Source of the DNA: CAYSXY01 sp964435165
GTDB taxonomy: Bacteria > Pseudomonadota > Alphaproteobacteria > Rickettsiales > RI-342
Length of the DNA: 35,365 bases
Direction of reading: 5' to 3'
Assembly (NCBI GenBank): GCA_964435165.1
Contig: CAYSXY010000019.1
Location: 1 to 35,365 of the forward strand
The notes under the pieces are model-generated. The model was not told where the DNA came from, made no database searches, and saw only the letters and a program-made list of their open reading frames with translations. The position numbers and the translations under genes were made by a program. This document shows, in pieces, positions 1 to 7,513 of this stretch (its first letter is position 1; every line of letters starts with the position of its first letter).

Positions 1-97
1 TGTGGCAAAGCAAAGAATGGTTAAACCTTCATATGTTTGTCACAAATAAACGTTAATATAAGTGCGTCCGATATTAGTTTTCCTGGAGGGAAAACAA

Positions 98-391
98 ATG
101 GAATGGCTACGCAACTTGTTGCAAAGATGGTTGGGAGTGGAAGAAGCATATATCCACTTGACGGCTTCTCTAGGAAAGAATGATTTCATCATGGGTACCA
201 GCTACTTTACCCATATTCGGGTATTGTCGCCGAATGGCGTGGAAGTCTATGCTGAAGAAATTGGCTACCCCTTTCGGGCGCTCTCCGCGGATGACGCGCA
301 TCGCAAAAAGGTGACGGAACGGCTCGATGCAATCGAGGCTAATTACGTTGCTCAGGGACTCAAGGTCGTCCGAACCAACTATCTTGATTAA
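98..391 (+). CDS. Small hypothetical protein (97 aa)
   Basis: I do not recognise this family. The reading frame opens at a GTG at 62, but the ATG at 98 is the better start. It has a GGAGGG ribosome binding site at 85-90, seven bases upstream, and it gives a 97-residue product. The protein begins MEWLRNLLQRWLG, which could form an amphipathic helix. A mixed beta-like stretch (FTHIRVLSPNGVEVYAEEIGYPF) and a charged helical C-terminus ending KVVRTNYLD follow. There is no signal peptide, membrane segment, cysteine or obvious catalytic motif. It converges on mazG with 47 bases between the two stop codons. The strong ribosome binding site and clean frame make it probably real, but its function is unknown. 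Confidence 0.6.
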   Translation: MEWLRNLLQRWLGVEEAYIHLTASLGKNDFIMGTSYFTHIRVLSPNGVEVYAEEIGYPFRALSADDAHRKKVTERLDAIEANYVAQGLKVVRTNYLD

Positions 392-403
392 GCCATACGG
401 CTT

Positions 404-426
404 GGGGTGCTGCACTGCAGTGCCCC
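404..426. terminator. Hairpin between convergent genes, possible weak bidirectional terminator
   Basis: GGGG (404-407) can pair with CCCC (423-426), and inside this CTG pairs with CAG, with two G-T wobbles. A perfect 12-base palindrome GCACTGCAGTGC lies inside. The hairpin sits between the stop codons of the 97-aa gene and of mazG. There is no T-tract on either strand, so termination is an inference from position only. Confidence 0.25.
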
Positions 427-438
427 TACATAAAATCT

Positions 439-1242
439 TCATTCAGGCCGCATCTTCACCTGCCGTTTCGCGATTTCCCACAATTCATCTAATGCGTCGA
501 GTGGTTGCTCCGACATTTTTTGGCCGCATTCGGCCGCAATAGCTTCCATCTGACGGAAGCGTTTATCAAATTTGTGGTTTGATTCGGCCAATGCCTGCTC
601 CGGGTCAATCTTGAGGTGGCGGGCGAGGTTTGTGAGTACAAACAGCATATCCCCCAACTCCTCGCGCAGGCGGGCTGAGGGCTCGTCATTCGTCATTGCC
701 TCTTGCAGTTCCTGCGTCTCTTCTGCCAGCTTGTCGAAAATACTGTGACTATCCGGCCAGTCAAAGCCGGTTTTGGCGGCTTTTTTAGTCAGTTTCACTG
801 CTTTTTGCAGGGCAGTCAGGCCGGGCGTGATGCCATCCAGTATGCTCTCACTTTTCTCATCTTTAGCAGCGCGTTCCTGCGCCTTCATTTGCTCCCAGGC
901 GGCTTCTTGCGCCTCGGCACTGACAATCTCCACCTCGCCAAACACATGAGGATGACGAGCCACCAGCTTATCGCCGATGGTTTGTGCCACCTCATCAAAA
1001 GAGAAATGCCCGGCTTCCTTAGCCATTTGTGCATGAAAGACGACTTGTAGCAGTAAATCGCCCAACTCTTCCTGCAAGGCTGTCATGTCATTGTCAGCAA
1101 TCGCCTGTGCCACTTCATAGGCTTCTTCCAGCGTGTGCGGCACAATGCTGCTGAAGGTTTGTTCCACATCCCACGGGCAGCCGGATTGCGGATCGCGCAA
1201 TTGCGCCATGATAGAGAGCAGGCGGGGGAGGGCATCGGTCAT
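439..1242 (-). CDS. mazG: Nucleoside triphosphate pyrophosphohydrolase MazG
   Basis: MazG hydrolyses (d)NTPs to the monophosphate and pyrophosphate in the cytoplasm. It acts as a housecleaning enzyme and in some bacteria modulates ppGpp levels. The 267-residue length matches the usual two-domain bacterial protein. The N-terminal MazG domain has the hallmark LRDPQSGCPWDVEQTF near residues 15-30. It is followed by the metal-binding glutamates in LEEAYEV and EELGDLLLQVVFHA. A second MazG domain carries REELGDMLFVLTNLARHLK, giving the EExxD-type metal site again, then ESNHKFDKRFRQME. It stands alone on the reverse strand. It diverges from ccmC across 88 bases and converges with the small upstream gene. 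Nothing looks truncated. Confidence 0.95.
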   Translation of the reverse strand: MTDALPRLLSIMAQLRDPQSGCPWDVEQTFSSIVPHTLEEAYEVAQAIADNDMTALQEELGDLLLQVVFHAQMAKEAGHFSFDEVAQTIGDKLVARHPHVFGEVEIVSAEAQEAAWEQMKAQERAAKDEKSESILDGITPGLTALQKAVKLTKKAAKTGFDWPDSHSIFDKLAEETQELQEAMTNDEPSARLREELGDMLFVLTNLARHLKIDPEQALAESNHKFDKRFRQMEAIAAECGQKMSEQPLDALDELWEIAKRQVKMRPE

Positions 1243-1330
1243 CTGGCGTTCCGGTTTTTCACTGGCATTGCTATGGCATAATAGCTAAATTGCCGCTCAT
1301 CAAGTGACGAACAACAATTGATTCATTTTC

Positions 1331-2128
1331 ATGCATCACCTCGCCAGCCCGCACCGGTTTCAGATGATCAGCAGTGTTGCCTTGCCGTTCCTTGCTGCGG
1401 CGACGGTGCTGCTGCTTGGTTTTGGGCTGGTGGAAGCCTTGCTGACATCTCCTACTGATTACAAACAAGGTGAGTTTGTCCGCCTGATGTATGTGCATGT
1501 GCCGGCGGCATGGATGGCGATGGGTATTTATGCCTTCATGGCACTCAGCAGCGCGGCTGCGCTCATCTGGCGACATCCGCTCGCAGATATTTTGGCGCAG
1601 CAGGCGGCGCCGATTGGCGCGGCTTTTACGGCGCTGTGCCTCACCACCGGCATGCTCTGGGGCAAACCCATGTGGGGCGCATGGTGGGTGTGGGATGCAC
1701 GGCTCACCTCTGTGCTGCTCCTGCTGTTCCTCTATATTGGCTACATGGCGCTGTTAAATGCCCATGCCAACCCGGAGAGGGCCTCCAAGCCGGCGGCGTT
1801 GCTGGTGATTGCCGGTGCGGTGAACCTGCCGATTATCAAATTCTCAGTCGATTGGTGGCATACGCTTCACCAGCCATCGAGCGTGTTTCGGCTGGAAGGG
1901 TCAAGCATCCATCCGGAGATGATGACGCCACTGATGCTTATGGCGCTCGGCTGCCTGACATTTTTCCTGACATTGCTTTTGCTGCGCACCAAGGCGGTGT
2001 TGCTGGAGCGTAAATGGCAGCGTCAGCAACGTGACGCATTGCGCAGCGCCATGAAAACACAGCCGAAAACAAAGCCATCGTCATCTGCCGTGCTTTCATC
2101 AGTGCCATCCGCGCTTGAGCCTCGCTAG
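1331..2128 (+). CDS. ccmC: Heme exporter protein CcmC (cytochrome c maturation)
   Basis: CcmC is an inner-membrane protein of cytochrome c maturation System I. It binds heme in the periplasm and attaches it to the chaperone CcmE. The sequence shows about six hydrophobic segments over 265 residues. The tryptophan-rich heme-handling motif WGAWWVWDARLTS spans residues 115-127. Conserved histidines lie in YVHVPAAW (H56) and in VDWWHTLHQ (H177 and H180). The C-terminal 40 residues are a basic, then Ser/Pro-rich tail of no obvious function. Upstream bases 1318-1330 show no good ribosome binding site, so the start could be slightly different. No ccmA, ccmB, ccmD or ccmE gene is adjacent in the window, although these are often clustered with ccmC. 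Confidence 0.93.
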   Translation: MHHLASPHRFQMISSVALPFLAAATVLLLGFGLVEALLTSPTDYKQGEFVRLMYVHVPAAWMAMGIYAFMALSSAAALIWRHPLADILAQQAAPIGAAFTALCLTTGMLWGKPMWGAWWVWDARLTSVLLLLFLYIGYMALLNAHANPERASKPAALLVIAGAVNLPIIKFSVDWWHTLHQPSSVFRLEGSSIHPEMMTPLMLMALGCLTFFLTLLLLRTKAVLLERKWQRQQRDALRSAMKTQPKTKPSSSAVLSSVPSALEPR

Positions 2129-2152
2129 CGCTGAATTGAAGTCCAAAATTCA

Positions 2153-2181
2153 TTGACGCTGGTTTAGAAGCACTCTAGATA
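2153..2181 (+). promoter_or_regulatory. Candidate promoter of fdxA
   Basis: TTGACG at 2153-2158 is a five-of-six match to a -35 box. It is followed after 17 bases by TAGATA at 2176-2181, a weak -10 box. Transcription would start near 2188, giving a leader of about 35 bases to the fdxA ATG at 2223. This is inferred from spacing and position only. Confidence 0.4.
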
Positions 2182-2222
2182 AAGCGCTTCAAACCTATGG
2201 TAAGAGACCTTTGGAGCGAACA

Positions 2223-2555
2223 ATGACCTATGTGGTGACCGAAGCCTGTATTAAATGCAAATACACCGACTGTGTAGAAGTCTGCCCGGTGGATTGCTTT
2301 TATGAGGGTGAAAATATGCTGGTCATCAACCCGGATGAGTGCATTGATTGCGGCGTTTGTGAGCCGGAATGCCCGGCAGAAGCGATTGTGCCGGAATCTG
2401 AAGAGGTGATTGAATGGGTGGAGATCAATCGGAATTTCGCTGAGCAATGGCCGAATATTACCGTCAAGAAAGAACCGCTGGAAGGCGCGGATGAGATGGC
2501 AAATGTGCCTAATAAGAAAGAAATGATGAGCGAAAATCCGGGTGAAGGCACCTGA
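2223..2555 (+). CDS. fdxA: 7Fe ferredoxin FdxA ([3Fe-4S][4Fe-4S])
   Basis: This is a small cytoplasmic electron carrier of the Azotobacter FdI type, 110 residues. The reading frame opens at TTG 2211, but ATG 2223 preceded by GGAG at 2213-2216 gives the family N-terminus MTYVVTEACIKC. Cysteines fall at 9, 12, 17, 21, 25, 40, 43, 46 and 50. This is the FdI pattern shifted by one residue. By analogy C9, C17 and C50 hold the 3Fe-4S cluster, and C21, C40, C43 and C46 hold the 4Fe-4S cluster. The C-terminal half is acidic, ending in a variable tail. carD follows on the same strand, a neighbour pairing common in Alphaproteobacteria. The redox partner cannot be told from sequence. Confidence 0.95.
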   Translation: MTYVVTEACIKCKYTDCVEVCPVDCFYEGENMLVINPDECIDCGVCEPECPAEAIVPESEEVIEWVEINRNFAEQWPNITVKKEPLEGADEMANVPNKKEMMSENPGEGT

Positions 2556-2731
2556 AAATACAGCCTTAAGCTGTTAAATTATCAGTATTTATGTAATAGT
2601 TAAAAAAAATTTAACATAAATGCGTTTTTCTTATGGCTGGAAATATGGTATATTTGACAGCATATTAGGAGAATCTGCTCAATTTTTTACGTCAAGCGGT
2701 TCATGGGTTAACGATGATGGAGAGTACGACT

Positions 2732-3253
2732 GTGGCAAAGCAAAATAAAGCACAGAATGATAATATGAAATATAATGTGGGTGAATTTGTTGTCTACCCT
2801 ACACATGGTGTTGGTCGAATAGAAGCGATAGAATCGCAGGAGATCGGCGGCATGTCTCTCGAAGTATTCGTTATCTATTTTGATAAAGATAAAATGACAT
2901 TACGCGTTCCTGTCTCACGCGCATCGGCAGCGGGGCTGCGCAAGCTCAGCTCAAACGATCAGCTTACCAAAGCATTCAGCACCCTGCAGGGCAAAGCCAA
3001 GCAGGCGCGGGGCATGTGGAGCCGCCGGGCACAGGAATATGAGTCCAAAATCAACTCAGGCAATATTGTTTCGATTGCCGAGGTGGTACGCGACTTGCAC
3101 AAGAATATCAACCAACCCGATCGCTCATACAGTGAACGGATGATATACGAATCAGCACTCAACCGCCTGACCAAAGAAGTGGCCGCGGCGGAAAGTCTGG
3201 ATGAAAAAGCCGCAACGAAGCGAGTGTTGGAAGTGTTGAAGCAAGCGGCATAA
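2732..3253 (+). CDS. carD: CarD-family transcriptional regulator (RNA polymerase-binding)
   Basis: CarD/CdnL proteins bind the RNA polymerase beta subunit and stabilise open complexes at rRNA and other promoters. The N-terminal Tudor-like domain is clear in YNVGEFVVYPTHGVGRIEAI, followed by the strand FVIYFDKDKMTLRVPV. The helical C-terminal domain carries the tryptophan in KQARGMWSRRAQEY and the stretch NSGNIVSIAEVVRDLHK, which is typical of the family. I prefer GTG 2732 as the start, because GGAGAG at 2719-2724 stands seven bases upstream. An ATG at 2714 would add six residues but has no ribosome binding site. The 173-aa length fits. A perfect 12-bp hairpin lies downstream at 3282-3308. Confidence 0.92.
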   Translation: MAKQNKAQNDNMKYNVGEFVVYPTHGVGRIEAIESQEIGGMSLEVFVIYFDKDKMTLRVPVSRASAAGLRKLSSNDQLTKAFSTLQGKAKQARGMWSRRAQEYESKINSGNIVSIAEVVRDLHKNINQPDRSYSERMIYESALNRLTKEVAAAESLDEKAATKRVLEVLKQAA

Positions 3254-3281
3254 GCTCCAGCGCAACACATGATAATCTCCG

Positions 3282-3308
3282 GCGCCTCCCCCATGGTGGG
3301 GGAGGCGC
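3282..3308 (+). terminator. Strong GC-rich hairpin after carD
   Basis: A perfect 12-bp stem (GCGCCTCCCCCA pairing with TGGGGGAGGCGC, loop TGG) lies 28 bases after the carD stop. The bases that follow are ACTCGTTTCTG, so the U-tract is poor. It probably ends the carD transcript or protects its 3' end. Termination efficiency cannot be judged from sequence. Confidence 0.55.
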
Positions 3309-3390
3309 ACTCGTTTCTGCCGAGAGGATTCTATTCCTGTTCAACTATTGCACGGCTTGGCTGTCAGCGAGCAATATATCCAACATTTCA

Positions 3391-3460
3391 GCCCGCGACT
3401 ACGGGCAGCGCCTTATTGGCGCGTTGTAAATCCAGTATATTTCTATGAATAAATATACTG
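3391..3460. other. Three consecutive inverted repeats between convergent carD and metX
   Basis: Three hairpins lie in a row. GCCCG/CGGGC is at 3391-3406 with a 6-base loop. GCGCC/GGCGC is at 3408-3422 with loop TTATT. CAGTATATTT/AAATATACTG is at 3433-3460, a perfect 10-bp stem with an 8-base loop. The last lies only 15 bases beyond the metX stop codon and may end the metX transcript. None has a clear T-tract. The rest of the gap from 3309 to 3390 shows nothing I recognise. Confidence 0.5.
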
Positions 3461-3475
3461 ATAGCATTCAACTCT

Positions 3476-4648
3476 CTAACGCAGTCGATTCCAATTGCCT
3501 TGCAAAAACCCATCAATGGTGCGTTGAAAGGCAGGCTCGTCGAGCAAGAAGGCATCATGTCCTTTATCCGTTTCCACCTCCACAAAACTCACATTGGCGG
3601 CAACGGCATTGAGGGCATGGACGATGGCACGACTCTCCGCTGTCGGATAGGTCCAGTCGCTGGAAAAACTCACGATGCAAAAGCGTACATCGCGCGCGCC
3701 GGAAAAAGCATCACTCAAACGCCCACCATGTGCTTCCGCCAGGTCAAAATAATCCATAGCACGGGTGATGTAGAGGTAGCTATTGGGGTCGAATCGCTCA
3801 ACGAATGATTTGCCCTGATAGCGCAAGTAGCTTTCGATCTGAAAATCAGCGTCAAAGCCAAAGGTGACGGCATCGCGATCCTGCAACTGGCGGCCAAACT
3901 TGCGCGTGAGCGTATCTTCGGACACGTACGTCACATGCGCGGTCATCCGTGCCACAGCCAGCCCTCGGCTGGGAAAGGTGCCCTCCTGCAAATAGCGCCC
4001 ATCGCGCCATTCAGGATCAGCCATCACGGCTTGCCGCCCAATTTCATGAAACGCAATATTCTGCGCCGAGTGCCGCGCCGACGTGGCAATGGCAATCGCC
4101 GTCTGCAGGCGCTCCGGATACATGCTCGCCCATTGCAACACTTGCATGCCCCCCATGGAGCCGCCTACCACCGCGAACAAACGCTCGATGCCGAGTTGGT
4201 CGAGTAATAAGGCTTGAATGCCAACCATATCGCTCAATGTGATAACGGGAAAGGACAGACCATAGGGTTCATCTGTCTCCGGGTTGATCGATTTTGGGCT
4301 CAGGCTTCCCATGCAACTGCCAATCACATTAGAGCAGATGACATAGTAGTGTTCAGTGTCGATAATCTTGCCTGGTCCCACCATCATTTCCCACCAGCCG
4401 GGCTTGCCAGTGACCGGGTGGGTGCCGATGACAAATTGATCGCCCGTCAGCGCGTGACAGATGAGTATGGCATTATCTTTCGCCTCATTGAGCTGGCCCC
4501 AGCTTTGAAAAGCAACCGGCACATGACAAATGTCCTGGCCGCACTCCAACCGATAAGGCTCGTCTTGCGCCACCATCGCCACCATGCCAATATCAACACT
4601 GCGCTGCGAAGGGCCGAAATGGGTAAGGGAAGGGGATACTTGTGTCAT
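3476..4648 (-). CDS. metX: Homoserine O-acyltransferase MetX (alpha/beta hydrolase fold)
   Basis: MetX transfers an acyl group from acyl-CoA to L-homoserine, the first committed step of methionine synthesis from homoserine. The 390-residue protein has the nucleophile elbow VGGSMGGMQVLQW with Ser164. Asp331 in SFSSDWTYPT and His364 in KGHDAFLLD complete the catalytic triad. The N-terminal LICHALTGDQ and the NVIGSCMGSLSP stretch are standard for the family. Some MetX enzymes use succinyl-CoA rather than acetyl-CoA, and I cannot decide which from this sequence. metW, which often follows metX, is absent here. The next gene is the convergent carD. No SAM-II riboswitch-like core is visible upstream of the start. 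Confidence 0.95.
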   Translation of the reverse strand: MTQVSPSLTHFGPSQRSVDIGMVAMVAQDEPYRLECGQDICHVPVAFQSWGQLNEAKDNAILICHALTGDQFVIGTHPVTGKPGWWEMMVGPGKIIDTEHYYVICSNVIGSCMGSLSPKSINPETDEPYGLSFPVITLSDMVGIQALLLDQLGIERLFAVVGGSMGGMQVLQWASMYPERLQTAIAIATSARHSAQNIAFHEIGRQAVMADPEWRDGRYLQEGTFPSRGLAVARMTAHVTYVSEDTLTRKFGRQLQDRDAVTFGFDADFQIESYLRYQGKSFVERFDPNSYLYITRAMDYFDLAEAHGGRLSDAFSGARDVRFCIVSFSSDWTYPTAESRAIVHALNAVAANVSFVEVETDKGHDAFLLDEPAFQRTIDGFLQGNWNRLR

Positions 4649-4747
4649 ACACTCGATGTTGCACAGCCGCTGTAAAATGTCATGTTCATTTCTGAAACAG
4701 CAAGGCTATACTTGAAGTTTTGTATCATGCATGCAACATAACTGCGT

Positions 4748-4791
4748 AGGCTCTGCTGAGGAATCATCAAAATGATTCCTCAGCAGAGCCT
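4748..4791. repeat. Perfect 20-bp inverted repeat, 4-base loop
   Basis: The arm beginning AGGCTCTGCT at 4748-4767 is the exact reverse complement of 4772-4791. The loop CAAA is at 4768-4771. The structure lies between the divergent metX and yaaA genes, 32 bases before the yaaA start. No T-tract follows in either direction (GGGTTTAAT on the yaaA side), so it is not a textbook terminator. A cruciform, an RNA leader structure or a small mobile hairpin repeat are all possible. I did not find a second copy in the window. Confidence 0.85.
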
Positions 4792-4823
4792 GGGTTTAAT
4801 AACAGGTAAACACTGTTTTTTTC

Positions 4824-5609
4824 ATGCTGATCATTTTATCTCCTGCTAAAAAACTGGCTGATCCGGCGGATACTCAAGGTCGGATTCCGGCAACAAAAAG
4901 TACTCAGCCCGTATTCCTCAAGCAAGCAAACGAGCTGGCAGCGATCCTCAAAGACAAAAGCAAAGCAGAAATAGCCGGGTTGATGAACCTTAGCGAAAAG
5001 CTTGCATCATTGAATTACGAACGCTATCAGCACTTCAGCGATAAGCCGGATGAGGCCTCGCTCCAAGCGGCATTGCTGGCGTTTCAGGGTGATGTCTATG
5101 CCAATATGCAGACGGATGAGTACGCGCCGGATGATTTTGCCTTTGCCCAGCAGCATGTACGGATTCTTTCCGGCCTTTACGGCTTGCTGCGACCGTTGGA
5201 CAAGATGCAGCTCTACCGTCTGGAGATGGGCACAAAACTGGCAACGCCTAAAGGCGAGAATTTATATGATTATTGGGGTGAGAGACTTTCTCAGGCCTTG
5301 AATAAGGCTGCCGCTGAGGCGAGTGATTCTCCTTTATTGATTAACCTGGCGTCACAGGAATATTTCAGTGCCGTTGATCCGCATGCCTTGACAGTACCGG
5401 TGATCACACCGGTCTTCAAAGACAGGTCGCAAGATAAGCTTAAGGTTGTTGGATTGCTGGCCAAACGTGCCAGAGGCGCCATGACGGATATGGTGATCCG
5501 CCGACGCCTGACCGATGCAGAGCAACTTAAGCAATTCGATTGGCAGGGGTATGCCTATCGAGACGATCTTTCTTCAGATAAAGAATGGGTGTTTACGCGC
5601 GATGGCTGA
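4824..5609 (+). CDS. yaaA: Peroxide stress protein YaaA
   Basis: YaaA (DUF328 family) is a cytoplasmic DNA-binding protein. In E. coli it lowers intracellular free iron and limits oxidative DNA damage during peroxide stress. The family signatures are present: LIILSPAKKL at the very start, FQGDVYANM in the middle, then HVRILSGLYGLLRPLD and YRLEMGTKL. NLASQEYFSAV and KRARGAMTDMVIRRR lie toward the C-terminus. The 261-aa length is normal. The gene overlaps the next one by eight bases, so the two are almost certainly co-transcribed. The neighbour is an iron-sulfur protein, which fits an iron and redox theme, although that link is inference. Confidence 0.93.
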   Translation: MLIILSPAKKLADPADTQGRIPATKSTQPVFLKQANELAAILKDKSKAEIAGLMNLSEKLASLNYERYQHFSDKPDEASLQAALLAFQGDVYANMQTDEYAPDDFAFAQQHVRILSGLYGLLRPLDKMQLYRLEMGTKLATPKGENLYDYWGERLSQALNKAAAEASDSPLLINLASQEYFSAVDPHALTVPVITPVFKDRSQDKLKVVGLLAKRARGAMTDMVIRRRLTDAEQLKQFDWQGYAYRDDLSSDKEWVFTRDG

Positions 5610-5937
5610 TGAACATTATTATCGAAAACATGTATTTTGTTGTGTGAATGAACGACCGGAGGGGCATCCGCGTGGTTGCTGCAAGGAAAAAGCCTCGTTT
5701 GCCCTGACCAACTATCTCAAAGCATGTGCGAAGGAAATGGGGCTGGACGATATTCGTATCAACAAATCTTTATGTCTGGACCGGTGCGAGCTTGGCCCGG
5801 TGCTTGTCGTCTACCCTGAAGGTGTATGGTATCATTACGACAATAATGATGATCTGGATGAAATATTGGAGACACATCTTCGTGATGGGCAGATTGTTGA
5901 GCGTTTGCGTTTGCATCACGATCAAAAAGAGCTATGA
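5602..5937 (+). CDS. Thioredoxin-like [2Fe-2S] ferredoxin
   Basis: This is a small redox protein of the (2Fe-2S) ferredoxin family with a thioredoxin-like fold (Shethna type). The start is taken as ATG 5602, which overlaps the end of yaaA by eight bases and gives 111 residues beginning MADEHYYRKHVFCCVNERP. Cysteine pairs at 13/14 and 26/27, then C58 and C62 in SLCLDRCELGPV, reproduce the C-x12-C and C-x3-C layout of this family. There is one more cysteine at each of the first two ligand positions than needed. VLVVYPEGVWYHYDNNDDLDEIL is the conserved C-terminal part. The partner is unknown. Translational coupling to yaaA suggests a shared role. Confidence 0.88.
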   Translation: MADEHYYRKHVFCCVNERPEGHPRGCCKEKASFALTNYLKACAKEMGLDDIRINKSLCLDRCELGPVLVVYPEGVWYHYDNNDDLDEILETHLRDGQIVERLRLHHDQKEL

Positions 5938-6067
5938 CGCGCTGTACCCATGACTTAAAACAAAAATGCTATGCGCAGGACTGCACTTTGCGTATATTCT
6001 GGCAGTGTTGTCACGAGATGGGGAACGTCACGACACTATCTACCAAGAGATAAATAAGAAGACGCCT

Positions 6068-7474
6068 ATGACCACTAATGTAACATCACTGAAAAAGCTG
6101 TATATCAAAACCTATGGCTGCCAGATGAATGTGTATGATTCCGAGCGCATGGCGGACTTAATGCGCCCGCTCGGCTATTTGCCGATTGATACGCCGAATG
6201 ATGCCAACCTCATTGTGTTGAATACCTGCCATATTCGTGAAAAAGCCGCCGAGAAAGTTTATTCCGAATTAGGACGGTTGCGGCCATTAAAAGAAGAAAA
6301 GCAGGAAAGTGGAGAAGAGATGTTTATTGCCGTGGCCGGCTGTGTTGGCCAGGCGGAAGGAGAAGAGATTTTTCGCCGTGCGCCATATGTCGACATGGTG
6401 TGTGGTCCTCAAACGTATCATCAATTGCCGGATTTGGTGGCGCAGGTGCGCAGGCAGCAGCAACCACAATTGGCACTCGATTTTGTGACGGAAGAAAAAT
6501 TTGACCATCTGCCGATGGATGAAAGCCGCCGCCAGTCGCAGGCATTTGTGACCATTCAGGAAGGCTGCGATAAATTCTGCACTTTCTGTGTCGTGCCATA
6601 TACGCGTGGAGCGGAATATTCCCGCCCGGTTGACGAGGTGATTAAGGAAGTGAAGCAGGTCGTGGCCAACGGGGCGCTTGAAGTCACGCTACTTGGACAA
6701 AACGTCAATGCCTATCATGGAATGGGGCGCAACAAGCAGGAATGGGGCCTGGGTCGTCTGATCTTGGAGTTGGCGGAGATCGAAGGATTAAAACGCATTC
6801 GATATACGACGTCACACCCGCGAGACATGGATGCTGAATTAATACGCGCCCATGGTGACGTTGAGGCGCTCATGCCCTATTTGCATTTGCCGGTACAGTC
6901 TGGCTCAGACGCGGTGCTGAAACGCATGAACCGCAAGCACACGGCGGATTTTTATCGTCGTATTATCGATCAGTTGCGTGCCGTACGCCCGGACATCGCC
7001 TTTTCATCCGATTTTATTGTCGGTTTCCCCGGTGAGAGTGAAGAGGATTTTGAACAGACCATGCAATTGGTGCGCGATGTTCACTATGCTCAGGCCTATT
7101 CATTCAAATACAGTGTCAGGCCCGGCACACCGGCGGCGGAGCAGGCCGATCAGGTGCCTGAATCGACCAAGTCAGCACGGTTGCATGCTCTGCAGGAACT
7201 ATTAGGAGAGCAGCAGCATCAATTTAACCAGCAGATGACAGGCCGTATTCTGCCGGTATTGGTCGAAAAGCCGGGGCGTCATGAAGGGCAGGTAATTGGC
7301 CGATCTCCCTACATGCAGGCGGTCACGCTCAATGCCGATCCGGAAGTGGTGGGAACCATCCTGGACGTGCAGGTTATGCATGTGAATCCGCATAGTCTTA
7401 CCGGTGTCATCGCTGATAATACCCATCTGTCATCATCGCATATGTCTATCGAACAACAGCACGCAGGAGTATGA
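6068..7474 (+). CDS. miaB: tRNA-2-methylthio-N6-isopentenyladenosine synthase MiaB
   Basis: MiaB is a radical-SAM methylthiotransferase. It converts i6A37 to ms2i6A37 in tRNAs that read codons starting with U. The frame is open from 5966, but ATG 6068 gives the family start MTTNVTSLKKLYIKTYGCQMN and 468 residues, close to E. coli MiaB. The N-terminal UPF0004 domain holds the auxiliary cluster cysteines C18 (YGCQMN), C54 (NTCHIRE) and C92 (GCVGQ). The radical-SAM site CDKFCTFC is C167, C171 and C174. A C-terminal TRAM RNA-binding domain follows from about residue 380. It starts the classic miaB-phoH-ybeY-corC-lnt cluster. Confidence 0.96.
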   Translation: MTTNVTSLKKLYIKTYGCQMNVYDSERMADLMRPLGYLPIDTPNDANLIVLNTCHIREKAAEKVYSELGRLRPLKEEKQESGEEMFIAVAGCVGQAEGEEIFRRAPYVDMVCGPQTYHQLPDLVAQVRRQQQPQLALDFVTEEKFDHLPMDESRRQSQAFVTIQEGCDKFCTFCVVPYTRGAEYSRPVDEVIKEVKQVVANGALEVTLLGQNVNAYHGMGRNKQEWGLGRLILELAEIEGLKRIRYTTSHPRDMDAELIRAHGDVEALMPYLHLPVQSGSDAVLKRMNRKHTADFYRRIIDQLRAVRPDIAFSSDFIVGFPGESEEDFEQTMQLVRDVHYAQAYSFKYSVRPGTPAAEQADQVPESTKSARLHALQELLGEQQHQFNQQMTGRILPVLVEKPGRHEGQVIGRSPYMQAVTLNADPEVVGTILDVQVMHVNPHSLTGVIADNTHLSSSHMSIEQQHAGV

Positions 7475-7513
7475 GTATCGGCGTGGCGCGGTTATTGTTT
7501 AGAGGGGAAAAGA

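Noticed and set aside
1..2744. Shared 14 bases (TGTGGCAAAGCAAA) at 1-14 and 2731-2744
   Set aside because: A repeat of this length is expected by chance once or twice in 35 kb, and the flanks do not match.
4649..4747. Possible SAM-II riboswitch upstream of metX
   Set aside because: Reading the reverse strand from the metX start, I found neither the conserved GCTAAAAAGGG-like end nor the paired loop of the SAM-II fold.
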